Positions 24,936 through 33,578 of a stretch of 34,056 nt of DNA are shown here, piece by piece. Source of the DNA: an uncultured Pelagibacteraceae bacterium (GTDB lineage Bacteria; Pseudomonadota; Alphaproteobacteria; Pelagibacterales; Pelagibacteraceae); NCBI GenBank assembly GCA_902573235.1, contig CACGIZ010000010.1, positions 1 through 34,056 on the forward strand, in the 5' to 3' direction. The position numbers were made by a program, and so were the translations under genes. Every line of letters begins with the position of its first letter. Within the stretch, counting starts at the first letter, position 1. The notes below the pieces were generated by a model. That model was not told the origin of the DNA. It saw only the letters and a list, made by a program, of their open reading frames with translations, and did not search any database.

Positions 24936-25618
24936 TATTTAATATTATTAATTAAGTTTTTAAAAAATAATGAGCCATCCTCACCAGATAAACTTTGATC
25001 AATCATTCTTTCTGGATGTGGCATCATTCCTAGAACATTCTTTTCTTTATTAAAAATACCTGCAATATTTTTAATTGATCCATTTGGATTAAATTCATCT
25101 TCGATTTGACCGTTTTTATTACAATAATAAATTGCGATTTGGTTGTTATCTTTAATTTCTTTCAATTGATCTGATGTGCAAAAGTAATTACCTTCATTAT
25201 GAGCAATGTGAAGTTCTAAAATTTCTTTATCAAGATTTTTGAAATAAATGCTTTCTTTATTATCCAATTTTACAAAAACATTTTTACATATAAATTCTAA
25301 ATATTTATTTCTAAGCAATACTCCTGGCACCAATCCTGCTTCGACCAATATTTGAAAACCATTACAAATACCCATAACTAAACCACCAGATTTTGCAAAG
25401 TCTATTACAGATTGCATTATTCTCGATTTAGATGCCATACTTCCACATCTTAGATAATCACCATATGAAAAACCTCCAGGCAAAACAATTAAATCACTTT
25501 TTGGTAACTCAATGTCATTGTGCCAAACCATTTTATTTTTAAATCCAAATTTTCTTAAAGCTACATCCATGTCTCTGTCACAATTTGAACCAGGAAAGGT
25601 TATTACAGATGATTTCAT
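24935..25618 (-). CDS. purQ: Phosphoribosylformylglycinamidine synthase I (glutaminase subunit)
   Basis: PurQ hydrolyses glutamine and passes ammonia to PurL. It is a class I glutamine amidotransferase. The nucleophile is Cys85 in GICNGFQIL, with His201 and Glu203 in MMPHPERM completing the triad. The N-terminal [11 protein letters not shown] and [15 protein letters not shown] are family hallmarks. The length of 227 aa is normal. It sits between purS (3 bp gap) and purL (1 bp overlap). Confidence 0.95.
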   Translation of the reverse strand: MKSSVITFPGSNCDRDMDVALRKFGFKNKMVWHNDIELPKSDLIVLPGGFSYGDYLRCGSMASKSRIMQSVIDFAKSGGLVMGICNGFQILVEAGLVPGVLLRNKYLEFICKNVFVKLDNKESIYFKNLDKEILELHIAHNEGNYFCTSDQLKEIKDNNQIAIYYCNKNGQIEDEFNPNGSIKNIAGIFNKEKNVLGMMPHPERMIDQSLSGEDGSLFFKNLINNIK

Positions 25619-25621
25619 TAA

Positions 25622-25864
25622 TTATTGTGTCTCAATAATCTTATAATTTTCAATGACAAGATTTGCTAAAAGTTTTGAACACATATTTTCTACTATTTCT
25701 TTTGCTTTTTTAGGATCATTTTCTTTGACATCTATTTCAAAATATTTTCCTTGTCTTACCTCATTTACGTTATCAAATCCCATCCCATCTAAAGCTTGAT
25801 GTATGACTTTTCCTTGAGGATCTAAAACATCTTTTTTTAATGTTATAATCGCTGAAATTTTCAT
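25622..25864 (-). CDS. purS: Phosphoribosylformylglycinamidine synthase, PurS subunit
   Basis: PurS is the small bridging subunit that links PurQ and PurL in the FGAM synthase complex. Its 80 residues show the family pattern: AIITLKKDVLDPQGKVIHQA, then MGFDNVNEVRQGKYFEIDV, and a final ENMCSKLLANLVIENYKI. The ATG overlaps the purC stop by four bases. Confidence 0.94.
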   Translation of the reverse strand: MKISAIITLKKDVLDPQGKVIHQALDGMGFDNVNEVRQGKYFEIDVKENDPKKAKEIVENMCSKLLANLVIENYKIIETQ

Positions 25865-26646
25865 TTATTTTTTTTTTTAACTGAAGATAATTTTGTAACA
25901 TTTACTGCAGAAACATTTGATTGTTCATGAAGAATACCTAACCTTTTTGCTACCTCAGTGTAAGCAGGAATTAAATCTCCAAGATCATTTCTAAATCTGT
26001 CTTTATCAAGTTTTTTGTCTGTTAAAGAATCCCATAATCTGCAAGTATCTGGACTAATTTCATCTGCTAATACAATTTGATTTTTTCCACTTTCATGAGT
26101 AAAACCAAACTCAACTTTGAAATCAATTAGTTTTATTCCAACTCCTCTAAACATACCTAATAAAAAATCATTTAATCTTTTTAAATTTTCATCAATCAAA
26201 TCTAATTGAATAATATTTAACCAATTAAATGTTAAGATATGCTCTCTACTAACATTTGGATCTCCAAGTTTATCATCTTTAAGGCAATATTCTATTAAGG
26301 GTCTTTCAAGCACAGTACCGTCCTCGATTCCAAGTCTTTTAGTTAGTGAGCCAGTAGCAACATTTCTCACAATAAATTCTATTGGAATAACATCGACTAG
26401 TTTTACCAATTGTTCTCTCATATTAAGTCTTTTTACTAAATGATTTTTAATACCAATTTCAGTCAAATTTGAGAGAATATGTTCAGAAATTCGATTATTT
26501 AAAACACCTTTGCCTTCAATCGTACTTTTTTTTTGATTATTAAATGCTGTAGCATCATCTTTAAAATACTGTATCACTAAATTCTTATCTGAAGTTGAAT
26601 AAATAATTTTAGCTTTTCCTTCGTAAAGTTTTTTACCTTTTTTCAT
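25861..26646 (-). CDS. purC: Phosphoribosylaminoimidazole-succinocarboxamide synthase
   Basis: PurC (SAICAR synthetase) adds aspartate to CAIR using ATP. Typical segments are KKLYEGKAKIIYSTSD at the N-terminus, FKDDATAFNNQKK, RLNMREQLVKLVDVIPIEFI with VRNVATGS, and GIKLIDFKVEFGF followed by LADEISPDTCRLWD. The length of 261 aa includes a short basic C-terminal tail. The ATG overlaps the purB stop by one base. Confidence 0.95.
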   Translation of the reverse strand: MKKGKKLYEGKAKIIYSTSDKNLVIQYFKDDATAFNNQKKSTIEGKGVLNNRISEHILSNLTEIGIKNHLVKRLNMREQLVKLVDVIPIEFIVRNVATGSLTKRLGIEDGTVLERPLIEYCLKDDKLGDPNVSREHILTFNWLNIIQLDLIDENLKRLNDFLLGMFRGVGIKLIDFKVEFGFTHESGKNQIVLADEISPDTCRLWDSLTDKKLDKDRFRNDLGDLIPAYTEVAKRLGILHEQSNVSAVNVTKLSSVKKKNK

Positions 26647-27938
26647 TATTTAAAAACTCTCCTAAAAATTAAATTTACATTCTTAAAATGCTTAGAATAA
26701 CTAAATATAGTTTTTAGTTTTTTTTGTGAAATATTACTCATAATATAGCTATCAGACTGTATTACATCAAATAAGTTCAAGTTATCAGCAAAACATTTTT
26801 TTGCGTAATTTTGCACTTTTTTGTAAGATTTTTCTCTACTTAAACCAGTTTTTGTAAGCTCAAGCATTAGTTCTTGTGAGAAAATTAATCCTTTAGTTAA
26901 ATTTAAATTTTCTATCATTTTTTTTGGATAGACAATCATATTATCCAAAATATTAGCAAGTCTAACTAATGCAAAATCTAGAGTAATATTTGCATCTGGT
27001 CCTATATTTCTCTCTACACTTGAATGAGAAATATCTCTTTCATGCCATAGTGCAATATTTTCGAGAGCAGGAACAACTGTGCTTCTAACCATTCTTGCAA
27101 GACCAGTAAGGTTTTCGCTTAAAATTGGATTTTTTTTATGTGGCATAGCAGAGGAACCTTTTTGATTTTTTGAAAAATATTCCTGTAATTCATAAACCTC
27201 TGTCCTTTGTAGATGCCTAATTTCAGTTGCAACTCTTTCAATGGATCCAGCAATAATTCCAAGAACAGAAAAATAATATGCATGACGATCTCTTGGAATA
27301 ATTTGAGTAGATATTGGTTCTACTTTCATACCAAGTTTTTTAGCAACATGTTTTTCAACATTTGGATTAATATTTGCAAAAGTTCCAACTGCACCCGATA
27401 TTGCGCAAGTAGAAACTTCATCAATTGCATCCAAAAGTCTTCTTCTATTTCTTTTAAACTCCTCATAAAAAGAAGCTAACTTTAAGCCAAACGTAATTGG
27501 TTCTGCATGAATACCATGGCTTCTACCCATACAAGGTGTAAATTTATATTTTTTAGCTTGTTTCTTTAAAACTTTTAAAATTTGATCTAAATCTTTTATA
27601 AGAATTTTTCCGGATTGAACTAATTGAATATTGAAACTTGTATCTAATATATCAGAAGATGTCATACCTTGATGTAGGTATCTTGCTTTAATACCTGCTT
27701 TTTCTGAAATGGATGTTAGAAATGCAATTACGTCGTGTTTCACTTGATTTTCTATTTGATGAATTCTTTTGACATTTATTTTTGCTTTTTTTCTAACTGT
27801 TGAGGAAACACCTTTAGGTATTTGACCAAGTTTTTCCATTGCTTGTGCAGCAGCAACTTCAACATCTAACCATATCTTATATTTATTTTCTTCAGACCAA
27901 ATATGAGTAAGTTCTTTTCGAGAATATCTTTTAATCAT
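26646..27938 (-). CDS. purB: Adenylosuccinate lyase
   Basis: PurB releases fumarate both from SAICAR (to AICAR) and from adenylosuccinate (to AMP). The fumarase/aspartase superfamily signature GSSAMPHKKNP lies at residues 261-271, carrying the catalytic serine loop. The general-acid region GRSHGIHAEPITFG is at about 138-151 (His141), and HQGMTSSDILDT is also present. The length of 430 aa is standard. It follows map by 3 bp and precedes purC with a one-base overlap. Confidence 0.95.
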   Translation of the reverse strand: MIKRYSRKELTHIWSEENKYKIWLDVEVAAAQAMEKLGQIPKGVSSTVRKKAKINVKRIHQIENQVKHDVIAFLTSISEKAGIKARYLHQGMTSSDILDTSFNIQLVQSGKILIKDLDQILKVLKKQAKKYKFTPCMGRSHGIHAEPITFGLKLASFYEEFKRNRRRLLDAIDEVSTCAISGAVGTFANINPNVEKHVAKKLGMKVEPISTQIIPRDRHAYYFSVLGIIAGSIERVATEIRHLQRTEVYELQEYFSKNQKGSSAMPHKKNPILSENLTGLARMVRSTVVPALENIALWHERDISHSSVERNIGPDANITLDFALVRLANILDNMIVYPKKMIENLNLTKGLIFSQELMLELTKTGLSREKSYKKVQNYAKKCFADNLNLFDVIQSDSYIMSNISQKKLKTIFSYSKHFKNVNLIFRRVFK

Positions 27939-27941
27939 TAA

Positions 27942-28715
27942 TTATATATATGGAGGCTTTGTATAACCTTTAGCAGATTCTGTAAAAATTTCATAACCAT
28001 TTTCTGTAATTCCTAGCGTATGTTCGAATTGTGCAGATAAAGATTTATCTTTTGTAACAGCAGTCCAACCATCATTAAGCATTTTTACATCAAATTTTCC
28101 CGCATTAATCATGGGTTCAATTGTAAAAGTCATTCCAGGTTTTAATTCCATTCCAGTATTTTTACTTCCATAATGCAAAATATTTGGTGCTTCATGAAAA
28201 GTTGTGCTAATCCCATGACCACAAAAATCTCTCACTACAGAAAATCCTTTATCTTCAATAAAAGATTGAATTTCATGACCTATATCTCCAAGCCTTACAC
28301 CTGGTTTTAAAATTTTAATTGCTCTCATCATAGACTCATGTGTGGCTTCAATTAAATTGTTTAATTTTACAGAGGTTTTACCAACACAAAACATTCGACT
28401 TGTATCACCATAATGTTCATTTATTATTGCAGTCACATCTACATTTACTGCATCACCTTCTTGTAAAATTCTCTCTTTATTAGGAATTCCATGACAAACA
28501 ACATGATTAAGCGAAGTGCACAGAGATTTTTTAAATCCTCTATAATAAAGTGGAGCCGAATAACCACCATTATCTCTTATAAACTCATACCCGAGTTTAT
28601 CAATATAATCAGTTGAAATACCCTCTTTAATATTATCTGTAAGCATATCTAATGTCTTTGCAGCAAGATTTCCTGCAATTCTCATCTTTTCAAATTTTTC
28701 TGAATAATCAGTCAT
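27942..28715 (-). CDS. map: Methionine aminopeptidase type I
   Basis: Map removes the initiator methionine from new proteins. All five metal ligands are present: Asp93 (VNVDVTA), Asp104 (HYGDTSR), His167 (FCGHGIS), Glu200 (TIEPMI) and Glu231 (QFEHTLG). His75 (VVCHGIP) and His174 line the active site. The length of 257 aa and the absence of an N-terminal extension fit the bacterial type Ia enzyme. Its ATG lies inside the end of sfsA (8-bp overlap), and purB begins 3 bp after its stop, so it is in the same operon. Confidence 0.95.
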   Translation of the reverse strand: MTDYSEKFEKMRIAGNLAAKTLDMLTDNIKEGISTDYIDKLGYEFIRDNGGYSAPLYYRGFKKSLCTSLNHVVCHGIPNKERILQEGDAVNVDVTAIINEHYGDTSRMFCVGKTSVKLNNLIEATHESMMRAIKILKPGVRLGDIGHEIQSFIEDKGFSVVRDFCGHGISTTFHEAPNILHYGSKNTGMELKPGMTFTIEPMINAGKFDVKMLNDGWTAVTKDKSLSAQFEHTLGITENGYEIFTESAKGYTKPPYI

Positions 28716-29406
28716 CTAAAATATTTATTTTTTTTTCAATATATATTTCTTTAGCACTTATTTTACATCTATAAGCTAAAAATTTTACACCTGCTTTTTT
28801 GGCAGTTATATAATTTTTATAATATTCATTATCTATATCTTTTGCTATTTTAAAGTATTTCATATTTTGTATTTGAACTAAAAATATTAAGTATGATTTA
28901 TAACCTTTTTTTATGGCATCAATAAGGGCAAGTAAATGCTTCGATCCTCTTGAAGTTACAGCATCAGGAAATTCTGCTGTATTATGATCTCTAAAAAGAG
29001 TTACATTTTTAACTTCTATAAAACTTTTTTCACCTTTTTTTTCTGTAAAGAAATCAAATCTTGTTTCTTTATTGAAAAAAACCTCTGGCTTAATTTTCTC
29101 ACTATATTTCAGTTCTTTTATGAGATTATTCTGTAATCCGTGATTGACAATTTTGTTAGCCAAATGTGTATTAACACCTACTAAATTTTTGTTTGCTTTA
29201 ATTATTTCTAAACCATACTTTAATTTTCTTTTGGGATTATCATTTTTAAGTAAATAAACATCATTTCCCTCATTAAGAAGACCTTTCATAGATCCAGTAT
29301 TAGGACAATGGGCTGTTACTATCTCCTTATTTATTTTTACATCTACAAAAAAACGTTTATATCTTTTGATTAATTTGCCTTTTATTAAAGACTTGGTAAA
29401 TTCCAT
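28708..29406 (-). CDS. sfsA: SfsA family protein
   Basis: SfsA was named for sugar fermentation stimulation. The family has an N-terminal OB-like part and a C-terminal part resembling a PD-(D/E)xK nuclease fold; its exact role is unsettled. Visible hallmarks are KGKLIKRYKRFFVDVK, VTAHCPNTGSMKGLL, ETRFDFF with FIEVKNVTL (the E-x-K element), and FPDAVTSRGSKHLLALI. I chose the ATG at 29406 (MEFTKSL, 232 aa) because the frame to 29442 would overlap the divergent gene. It is the first gene of the minus-strand operon leading into purine synthesis. Confidence 0.9.
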   Translation of the reverse strand: MEFTKSLIKGKLIKRYKRFFVDVKINKEIVTAHCPNTGSMKGLLNEGNDVYLLKNDNPKRKLKYGLEIIKANKNLVGVNTHLANKIVNHGLQNNLIKELKYSEKIKPEVFFNKETRFDFFTEKKGEKSFIEVKNVTLFRDHNTAEFPDAVTSRGSKHLLALIDAIKKGYKSYLIFLVQIQNMKYFKIAKDIDNEYYKNYITAKKAGVKFLAYRCKISAKEIYIEKKINILDD

Positions 29407-29426
29407 ATTCAAATTATACATATAAT

Positions 29427-30176
29427 ATGAATAAAAATACAAAATTTAATGCAGCTATCTTAATTATTGGAAATGAAATTCTTTCAGGAAGAACTCAAGA
29501 CACAAATACAAGCACATTAGCAATTTGGTTGAATTCGATTGGCGTGAAAGTAAATGAAGTAAGAGTTATTCCAGATGTAGAAAAAACTATAGTTGATACT
29601 TTAAATATTCTAAGAAAATCTAATAACTATGTTTTTACAACAGGTGGTATTGGTCCTACTCATGATGATATTACGGCAAAATCTGTTGCAAAGGCATTTG
29701 GTTTAAAATACGAAGTTCATAAAGAAGCTTTTAAGATTTTAGAAAAGTATTACAAACCTGGAGAATTTAATGAAGGTAGACAAAAAATGGTTTGGATGCC
29801 TGAAAACGCAGAATTGATTTTAAATCCTACAAGTGGAGCGCCTGGATTTAGTGTTGAAAATGTATTTTGTCTCCCAGGGGTTCCATCAATTTTAAAATCA
29901 ATGTTGGGGGGCTTAAAAAACAAAATAGTAGGTGGCAAACCTATTTTAAGTTACACAATAAGTTTAAAGACTGTAGAAAGCGAAATTGCTAATTCTTTAA
30001 CTAAAGTTCAAGATCAAAATAAAGATGTTGAAATTGGCAGCTATCCTTTTTTTCATGCTGGAAAATTAGGAGTTTCAATCGTTTTACGCTCAGAAAATAA
30101 ATCGCAGATTGATGCATGTAACCTACAAATTTTAGAATTTGTTAATAAAAAGAAAATAGAAGTAGTGGATCGTTAA
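29427..30176 (+). CDS. CinA N-terminal-like / molybdopterin-binding (MoCF) domain protein
   Basis: The protein has the MoaB/MogA-type fold found at the N-terminus of CinA. AAILIIGNEILSGRTQDTNT begins it, and the family signature FTTGGIGPTHDDITAKSVA is at about 71-89. SGAPGFSVENVFCLPGVPSI follows. At 249 aa it lacks the C-terminal nicotinamide-nucleotide amidohydrolase (PncC) domain of full-length CinA. A nucleotide-pyrophosphatase role is possible but unproven. It is divergent from sfsA by only 20 bp. The next gene starts on the base after its stop. Confidence 0.85.
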   Translation: MNKNTKFNAAILIIGNEILSGRTQDTNTSTLAIWLNSIGVKVNEVRVIPDVEKTIVDTLNILRKSNNYVFTTGGIGPTHDDITAKSVAKAFGLKYEVHKEAFKILEKYYKPGEFNEGRQKMVWMPENAELILNPTSGAPGFSVENVFCLPGVPSILKSMLGGLKNKIVGGKPILSYTISLKTVESEIANSLTKVQDQNKDVEIGSYPFFHAGKLGVSIVLRSENKSQIDACNLQILEFVNKKKIEVVDR

Positions 30177-30578
30177 ATGCTTTATTTTGCATATGGAAGC
30201 AATCTTCATCATTTTCAGATGAAAAGAAGGTGTAAAGAAAGTGTATTTATTAAGAAAATAAATTTAAGAAATTTTAGATTAACTTTCAGAAGCAAATATA
30301 GAGCTGCCGACATTGAACCTAAAAAAAATTCGTTAGTTCCTGGAGGATTATTTGAAATATCAAGAAGTGATGAAAAAAAACTTGATATCTATGAAGATTT
30401 TCCAAATTTATATAAAAAATATTATTTTAATTACTATGGAAAAAAAGTTATGACTTACACTATGGTTAAAAAAACTGCTTTCACTTTTCCAACTGAAAGA
30501 TACTTAAATATAGTAAAAAAAGGATACCAAGATTGTAATTTAGACAAAAAATTTCTTAATAAAGCTTTGTTAGGATAA
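30177..30578 (+). CDS. Gamma-glutamylcyclotransferase-like (AIG2/GGCT fold) protein
   Basis: This is a small protein of 133 residues. The family signature YGSNL lies at residues 6-10 in the starting strand [11 protein letters not shown] candidate catalytic glutamate, Glu73, sits in [11 protein letters not shown], and VPGGLFEIS precedes it. GGCT enzymes form 5-oxoproline from gamma-glutamyl compounds. Whether this protein acts on gamma-glutamyl amino acids, glutathione or another amine cannot be seen. It starts directly after the stop of the CinA-like gene, with no intergenic base. Confidence 0.8.
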   Translation: MLYFAYGSNLHHFQMKRRCKESVFIKKINLRNFRLTFRSKYRAADIEPKKNSLVPGGLFEISRSDEKKLDIYEDFPNLYKKYYFNYYGKKVMTYTMVKKTAFTFPTERYLNIVKKGYQDCNLDKKFLNKALLG

Positions 30579-30586
30579 ACAATATT

Positions 30587-31276
30587 ATGAAAGTTAGTAT
30601 TATAATTCCTTGTTATAATGAACAATCAACAATTAAAGAAATTATTAATAAGATTAATTCTCAATCAAACATAGAGAAAGAAATAATTGTTATTGATGAT
30701 TTCTCTAATGATAAAACTCGAGAAATTTTAGAAAAAGATCTTAAAAATAATATTCATAAAATAATTTTAAATGAAAGAAATTATGGAAAAGGTTACTCAA
30801 TTAAAAAAGGGATTGAGAGTGCTTCAGGAGATTGTATCATAATTCAAGACGCAGATCTTGAATATGATCCATCAAATTATAAGAAGCTATTAGATCCGAT
30901 TATTAATGATGTAGCAGATGTTGTTTATGGGTCGAGATTTATTGGAACAAGTGAAAGAAGAGTTTTGTATTTTTGGCATACTATTGGAAATAAATTATTG
31001 ACATTATTATCAAATATATTCTCCAATTTAAACCTTACTGATATGGAAGTTGGTTATAAGGTTTTTAAATCAAATGTTTTAAAAGAAATTAATTTGGTGG
31101 AAAATAGATTTGGTTTTGAACCTGAAGTTACAGCTAAAATTGCAAAAAAGAATATAAGGATATACGAAGTAGGAATCAGCTATTTTGGTCGTAAATATAG
31201 CGAAGGAAAAAAAATTACATGGAAAGATGGATTTAGTGCTATCAGATGTATAGTTAAATATAATCTTTTTAAATAA
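30587..31276 (+). CDS. Family 2 glycosyltransferase (dolichyl-phosphate mannose synthase-like)
   Basis: This GT-A fold enzyme transfers a sugar from a nucleotide sugar, probably to a lipid carrier or polysaccharide. The N-terminus [17 protein letters not shown], then [11 protein letters not shown] (Asp37-Asp38) and [11 protein letters not shown] with the metal-binding DAD at 88-90, are typical. [16 protein letters not shown] and [16 protein letters not shown] match the DPM1/undecaprenyl-phosphate type. There are no C-terminal membrane helices in its 229 aa. It begins a run of genes typical of surface-polysaccharide loci, 8 bp after the GGCT-like gene. Confidence 0.85.
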   Translation: MKVSIIIPCYNEQSTIKEIINKINSQSNIEKEIIVIDDFSNDKTREILEKDLKNNIHKIILNERNYGKGYSIKKGIESASGDCIIIQDADLEYDPSNYKKLLDPIINDVADVVYGSRFIGTSERRVLYFWHTIGNKLLTLLSNIFSNLNLTDMEVGYKVFKSNVLKEINLVENRFGFEPEVTAKIAKKNIRIYEVGISYFGRKYSEGKKITWKDGFSAIRCIVKYNLFK

Positions 31277-31281
31277 TCTTT

Positions 31282-31965
31282 ATGACTAATAGTGACGGAC
31301 AAAAGATTTATCTAACAAAACATTATTCAATTTTTGAAAAAATTCTTTTAAAAAAAAGGAAGGAAATTCTTGTTGTGCTTAAAAATTTTTTGAACAATAA
31401 GGAAATTAAAGATGTTTTGGATGTTGGCTCAACAGAAGATGATAATAACGAATCTAGTAATTTTTTAGTTAAAAATTTAGGGAAAGATAAAAATTATAAA
31501 TCCATTTCAGATCAATCAATCAAGTCAAATTTTTTTTCAAAAACTTTAAAAAAATCAATTACTGAAAATTTTACTTCAGATGAAATCAAAAAATTTAAAT
31601 CTGATCTTGTAATTTCTAATGCAACAATTGAGCATGTAGGCAATTATGAAAATCAAATTAAGATGTGTAGTAATATTTTAAATTTGAGTAAGAAATATTT
31701 CATAATTATGACACCTAATAGATTTCACCCATTAGAATTTCATACTAAAATTCCAATTATTCATTGGTTACCAAAAAAGATACACAGGAAAATATTAAAA
31801 TCTTTAGGGTTAAAATTTTTTGCTGAGGAAAAAAATTTGAATCTATTATCACGATACGATTTTAAATTAATAATGAAAGAGTTAAATCAAAGTAATTACG
31901 AAATTAGATATATTAACTTTTTATTTTTCAAATCCAATCTAATTTTAATAGGTGAAAAAAATTGA
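31282..31965 (+). CDS. Putative SAM-dependent methyltransferase
   Basis: The protein resembles class I methyltransferases of the type 11/12 group. KDVLDVGSTED (about 44-53) fits the glycine-rich SAM motif I, and SDLVISNATIEHVGNYENQ (about 107-125) fits motif IV/V of this group. IIMTPNRFHPLEFHT follows, resembling the post-motif strand of sugar-linked methyltransferases. It has 227 residues. The residues after motif I diverge from the usual spacing, so activity is inferred only. It lies between the glycosyltransferase and the membrane protein, which suggests methylation of a glycan or lipid. Confidence 0.7.
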   Translation: MTNSDGQKIYLTKHYSIFEKILLKKRKEILVVLKNFLNNKEIKDVLDVGSTEDDNNESSNFLVKNLGKDKNYKSISDQSIKSNFFSKTLKKSITENFTSDEIKKFKSDLVISNATIEHVGNYENQIKMCSNILNLSKKYFIIMTPNRFHPLEFHTKIPIIHWLPKKIHRKILKSLGLKFFAEEKNLNLLSRYDFKLIMKELNQSNYEIRYINFLFFKSNLILIGEKN

Positions 31966-33578
31966 AAATAATTTTTTTTCATAGTTTTCTGTTTACATCT
32001 ATAATTTACTTACATGGATTTATTTTTTTAAATAAATTTTTAAGATTTAAACAGATAAATAATTTTTTTGAAGTATCAATAATCGGTTTAATAATAACTG
32101 TTATTATTGCTCAATTTTTAAATTTTTTTATTCCTCTTAATAATGATCTAATTATTTTTAATATTATTATTTTATTAATCTATTCAATTTTTTTTAATAA
32201 AATTTTGATTAATAGTATTAAACCCAATTTAAAAATTTTAATAGTATTAGGAATAGTCTCATTAGTTAACATATATGGCAGTGGTTTTTCTGATGATATA
32301 AATCATTATCATTATAGCTATATAGCTAATACAGATGTAAGTAATTTTATTTGGGGAAATAGTTTTCTCCATCCGCTATATGGTACTGAACCAACCTGGC
32401 TTGTTGGACACTCATATTTTAATTTTGATAAATCTAGATTACAAGATATTCATATTTTAAATGGATTAATTTTTTTTCTAGTTTTGGGATGTTTTTTTTC
32501 TGAATTACACACAAATAATAATAAATTTTATCATCCAATTATATTTTCTATAATTTTATTTTTATTATTTAAATACACAAGACTAAAGGAATTTGGTATT
32601 GATAGACCTTCAACGTTAATTTTTTGTTTTTTAGTTTATTTTTATTGTAAATATTTTTTAGATTTAAATAAAAAAAATATAACTCAAAATTTTATAATTA
32701 TCTCAGTATTAACAATTTTTATATTTTCAATTAAGATAATTTATTTGCCCATTTTATTCTTTCCACTGATTATTTTTTTTAGGAACAAAAAAATTCTTCT
32801 AAAAAAAAAATTAAGTTATTTAATAATTTTATTTCCAATTTCTGTTTTTATAATGAAAAATATATTAGGAAGTGGTTGTTTAATTTATCCAGTTTCTAGT
32901 ACTTGTATGGAATTTATTTCATGGTCAAACTTTAATGGTGCAAAAGAACTATCTATATCAGCTGAAATTTTCAACAAATCTTGGTATTCTTACACAGGAG
33001 ACTTATCTAAAGAAAGTTATATTCAAAATTTTAATTGGTTTTTGACTTGGTTTGAGAGGGGAAAAGTTGAAATTTTTGAATTGTTTTTGACTGCTATTAT
33101 GGCAGTATTTATTACGTTTGTTTTATTTGATCTAAAATCAAAAAAAAGAAATTTGTTAAATGTGTATTTTAAGGATTTAAAAATTATATTATCTGCAATT
33201 ATCATTTTTTCCACAATTGTGTATTTTCTTAAAAATCCAGTTATAAGAATGAATCATATTACAGTTATTTCTTTAATGATTTTAATAATTTCTCTTACTT
33301 TTAAATTTGATATTAACAAAAATAAAACTAAATTTATCAGCTTTATCTTATTTGTTGGCTTAATATTTAATTTATCAAAAAATTTGCAAAGAATTTACGA
33401 TAACAATTTTATTAATAAACCATATGGAATGATTTCAGAAAAGGTTGGAATACAAAAGAAAAAAAATATTGATAACTTTACATATTATGTTGGCTGGTAT
33501 GGAGATGCGCCAATATCTAGTAAAGAAATAAATAATAGGAAATATAAAAAAATATTGATATTTGATGTTCTATATTAA
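31962..33578 (+). CDS. Polytopic membrane protein of unknown function
   Basis: This is a 538-residue protein with about 10-12 hydrophobic segments and a long non-hydrophobic loop near residues 104-160 (SGFSDDINHYHYSY, LHPLYGTEPTWLVGHSYFNF) containing acidic and histidine residues. That layout recalls GT-C type glycosyltransferases or oligosaccharide polymerases, where an acidic residue in the first loop matters. I cannot name a family. The start is a TTG at 31962 overlapping the previous stop by four bases (TTGA). The sequence is very rich in Phe, Ile, Asn and Lys. It reads directly into an SGNH-like gene. A role in surface-glycan assembly is an inference from position. Confidence 0.65.
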   Translation: MKIIFFHSFLFTSIIYLHGFIFLNKFLRFKQINNFFEVSIIGLIITVIIAQFLNFFIPLNNDLIIFNIIILLIYSIFFNKILINSIKPNLKILIVLGIVSLVNIYGSGFSDDINHYHYSYIANTDVSNFIWGNSFLHPLYGTEPTWLVGHSYFNFDKSRLQDIHILNGLIFFLVLGCFFSELHTNNNKFYHPIIFSIILFLLFKYTRLKEFGIDRPSTLIFCFLVYFYCKYFLDLNKKNITQNFIIISVLTIFIFSIKIIYLPILFFPLIIFFRNKKILLKKKLSYLIILFPISVFIMKNILGSGCLIYPVSSTCMEFISWSNFNGAKELSISAEIFNKSWYSYTGDLSKESYIQNFNWFLTWFERGKVEIFELFLTAIMAVFITFVLFDLKSKKRNLLNVYFKDLKIILSAIIIFSTIVYFLKNPVIRMNHITVISLMILIISLTFKFDINKNKTKFISFILFVGLIFNLSKNLQRIYDNNFINKPYGMISEKVGIQKKKNIDNFTYYVGWYGDAPISSKEINNRKYKKILIFDVLY

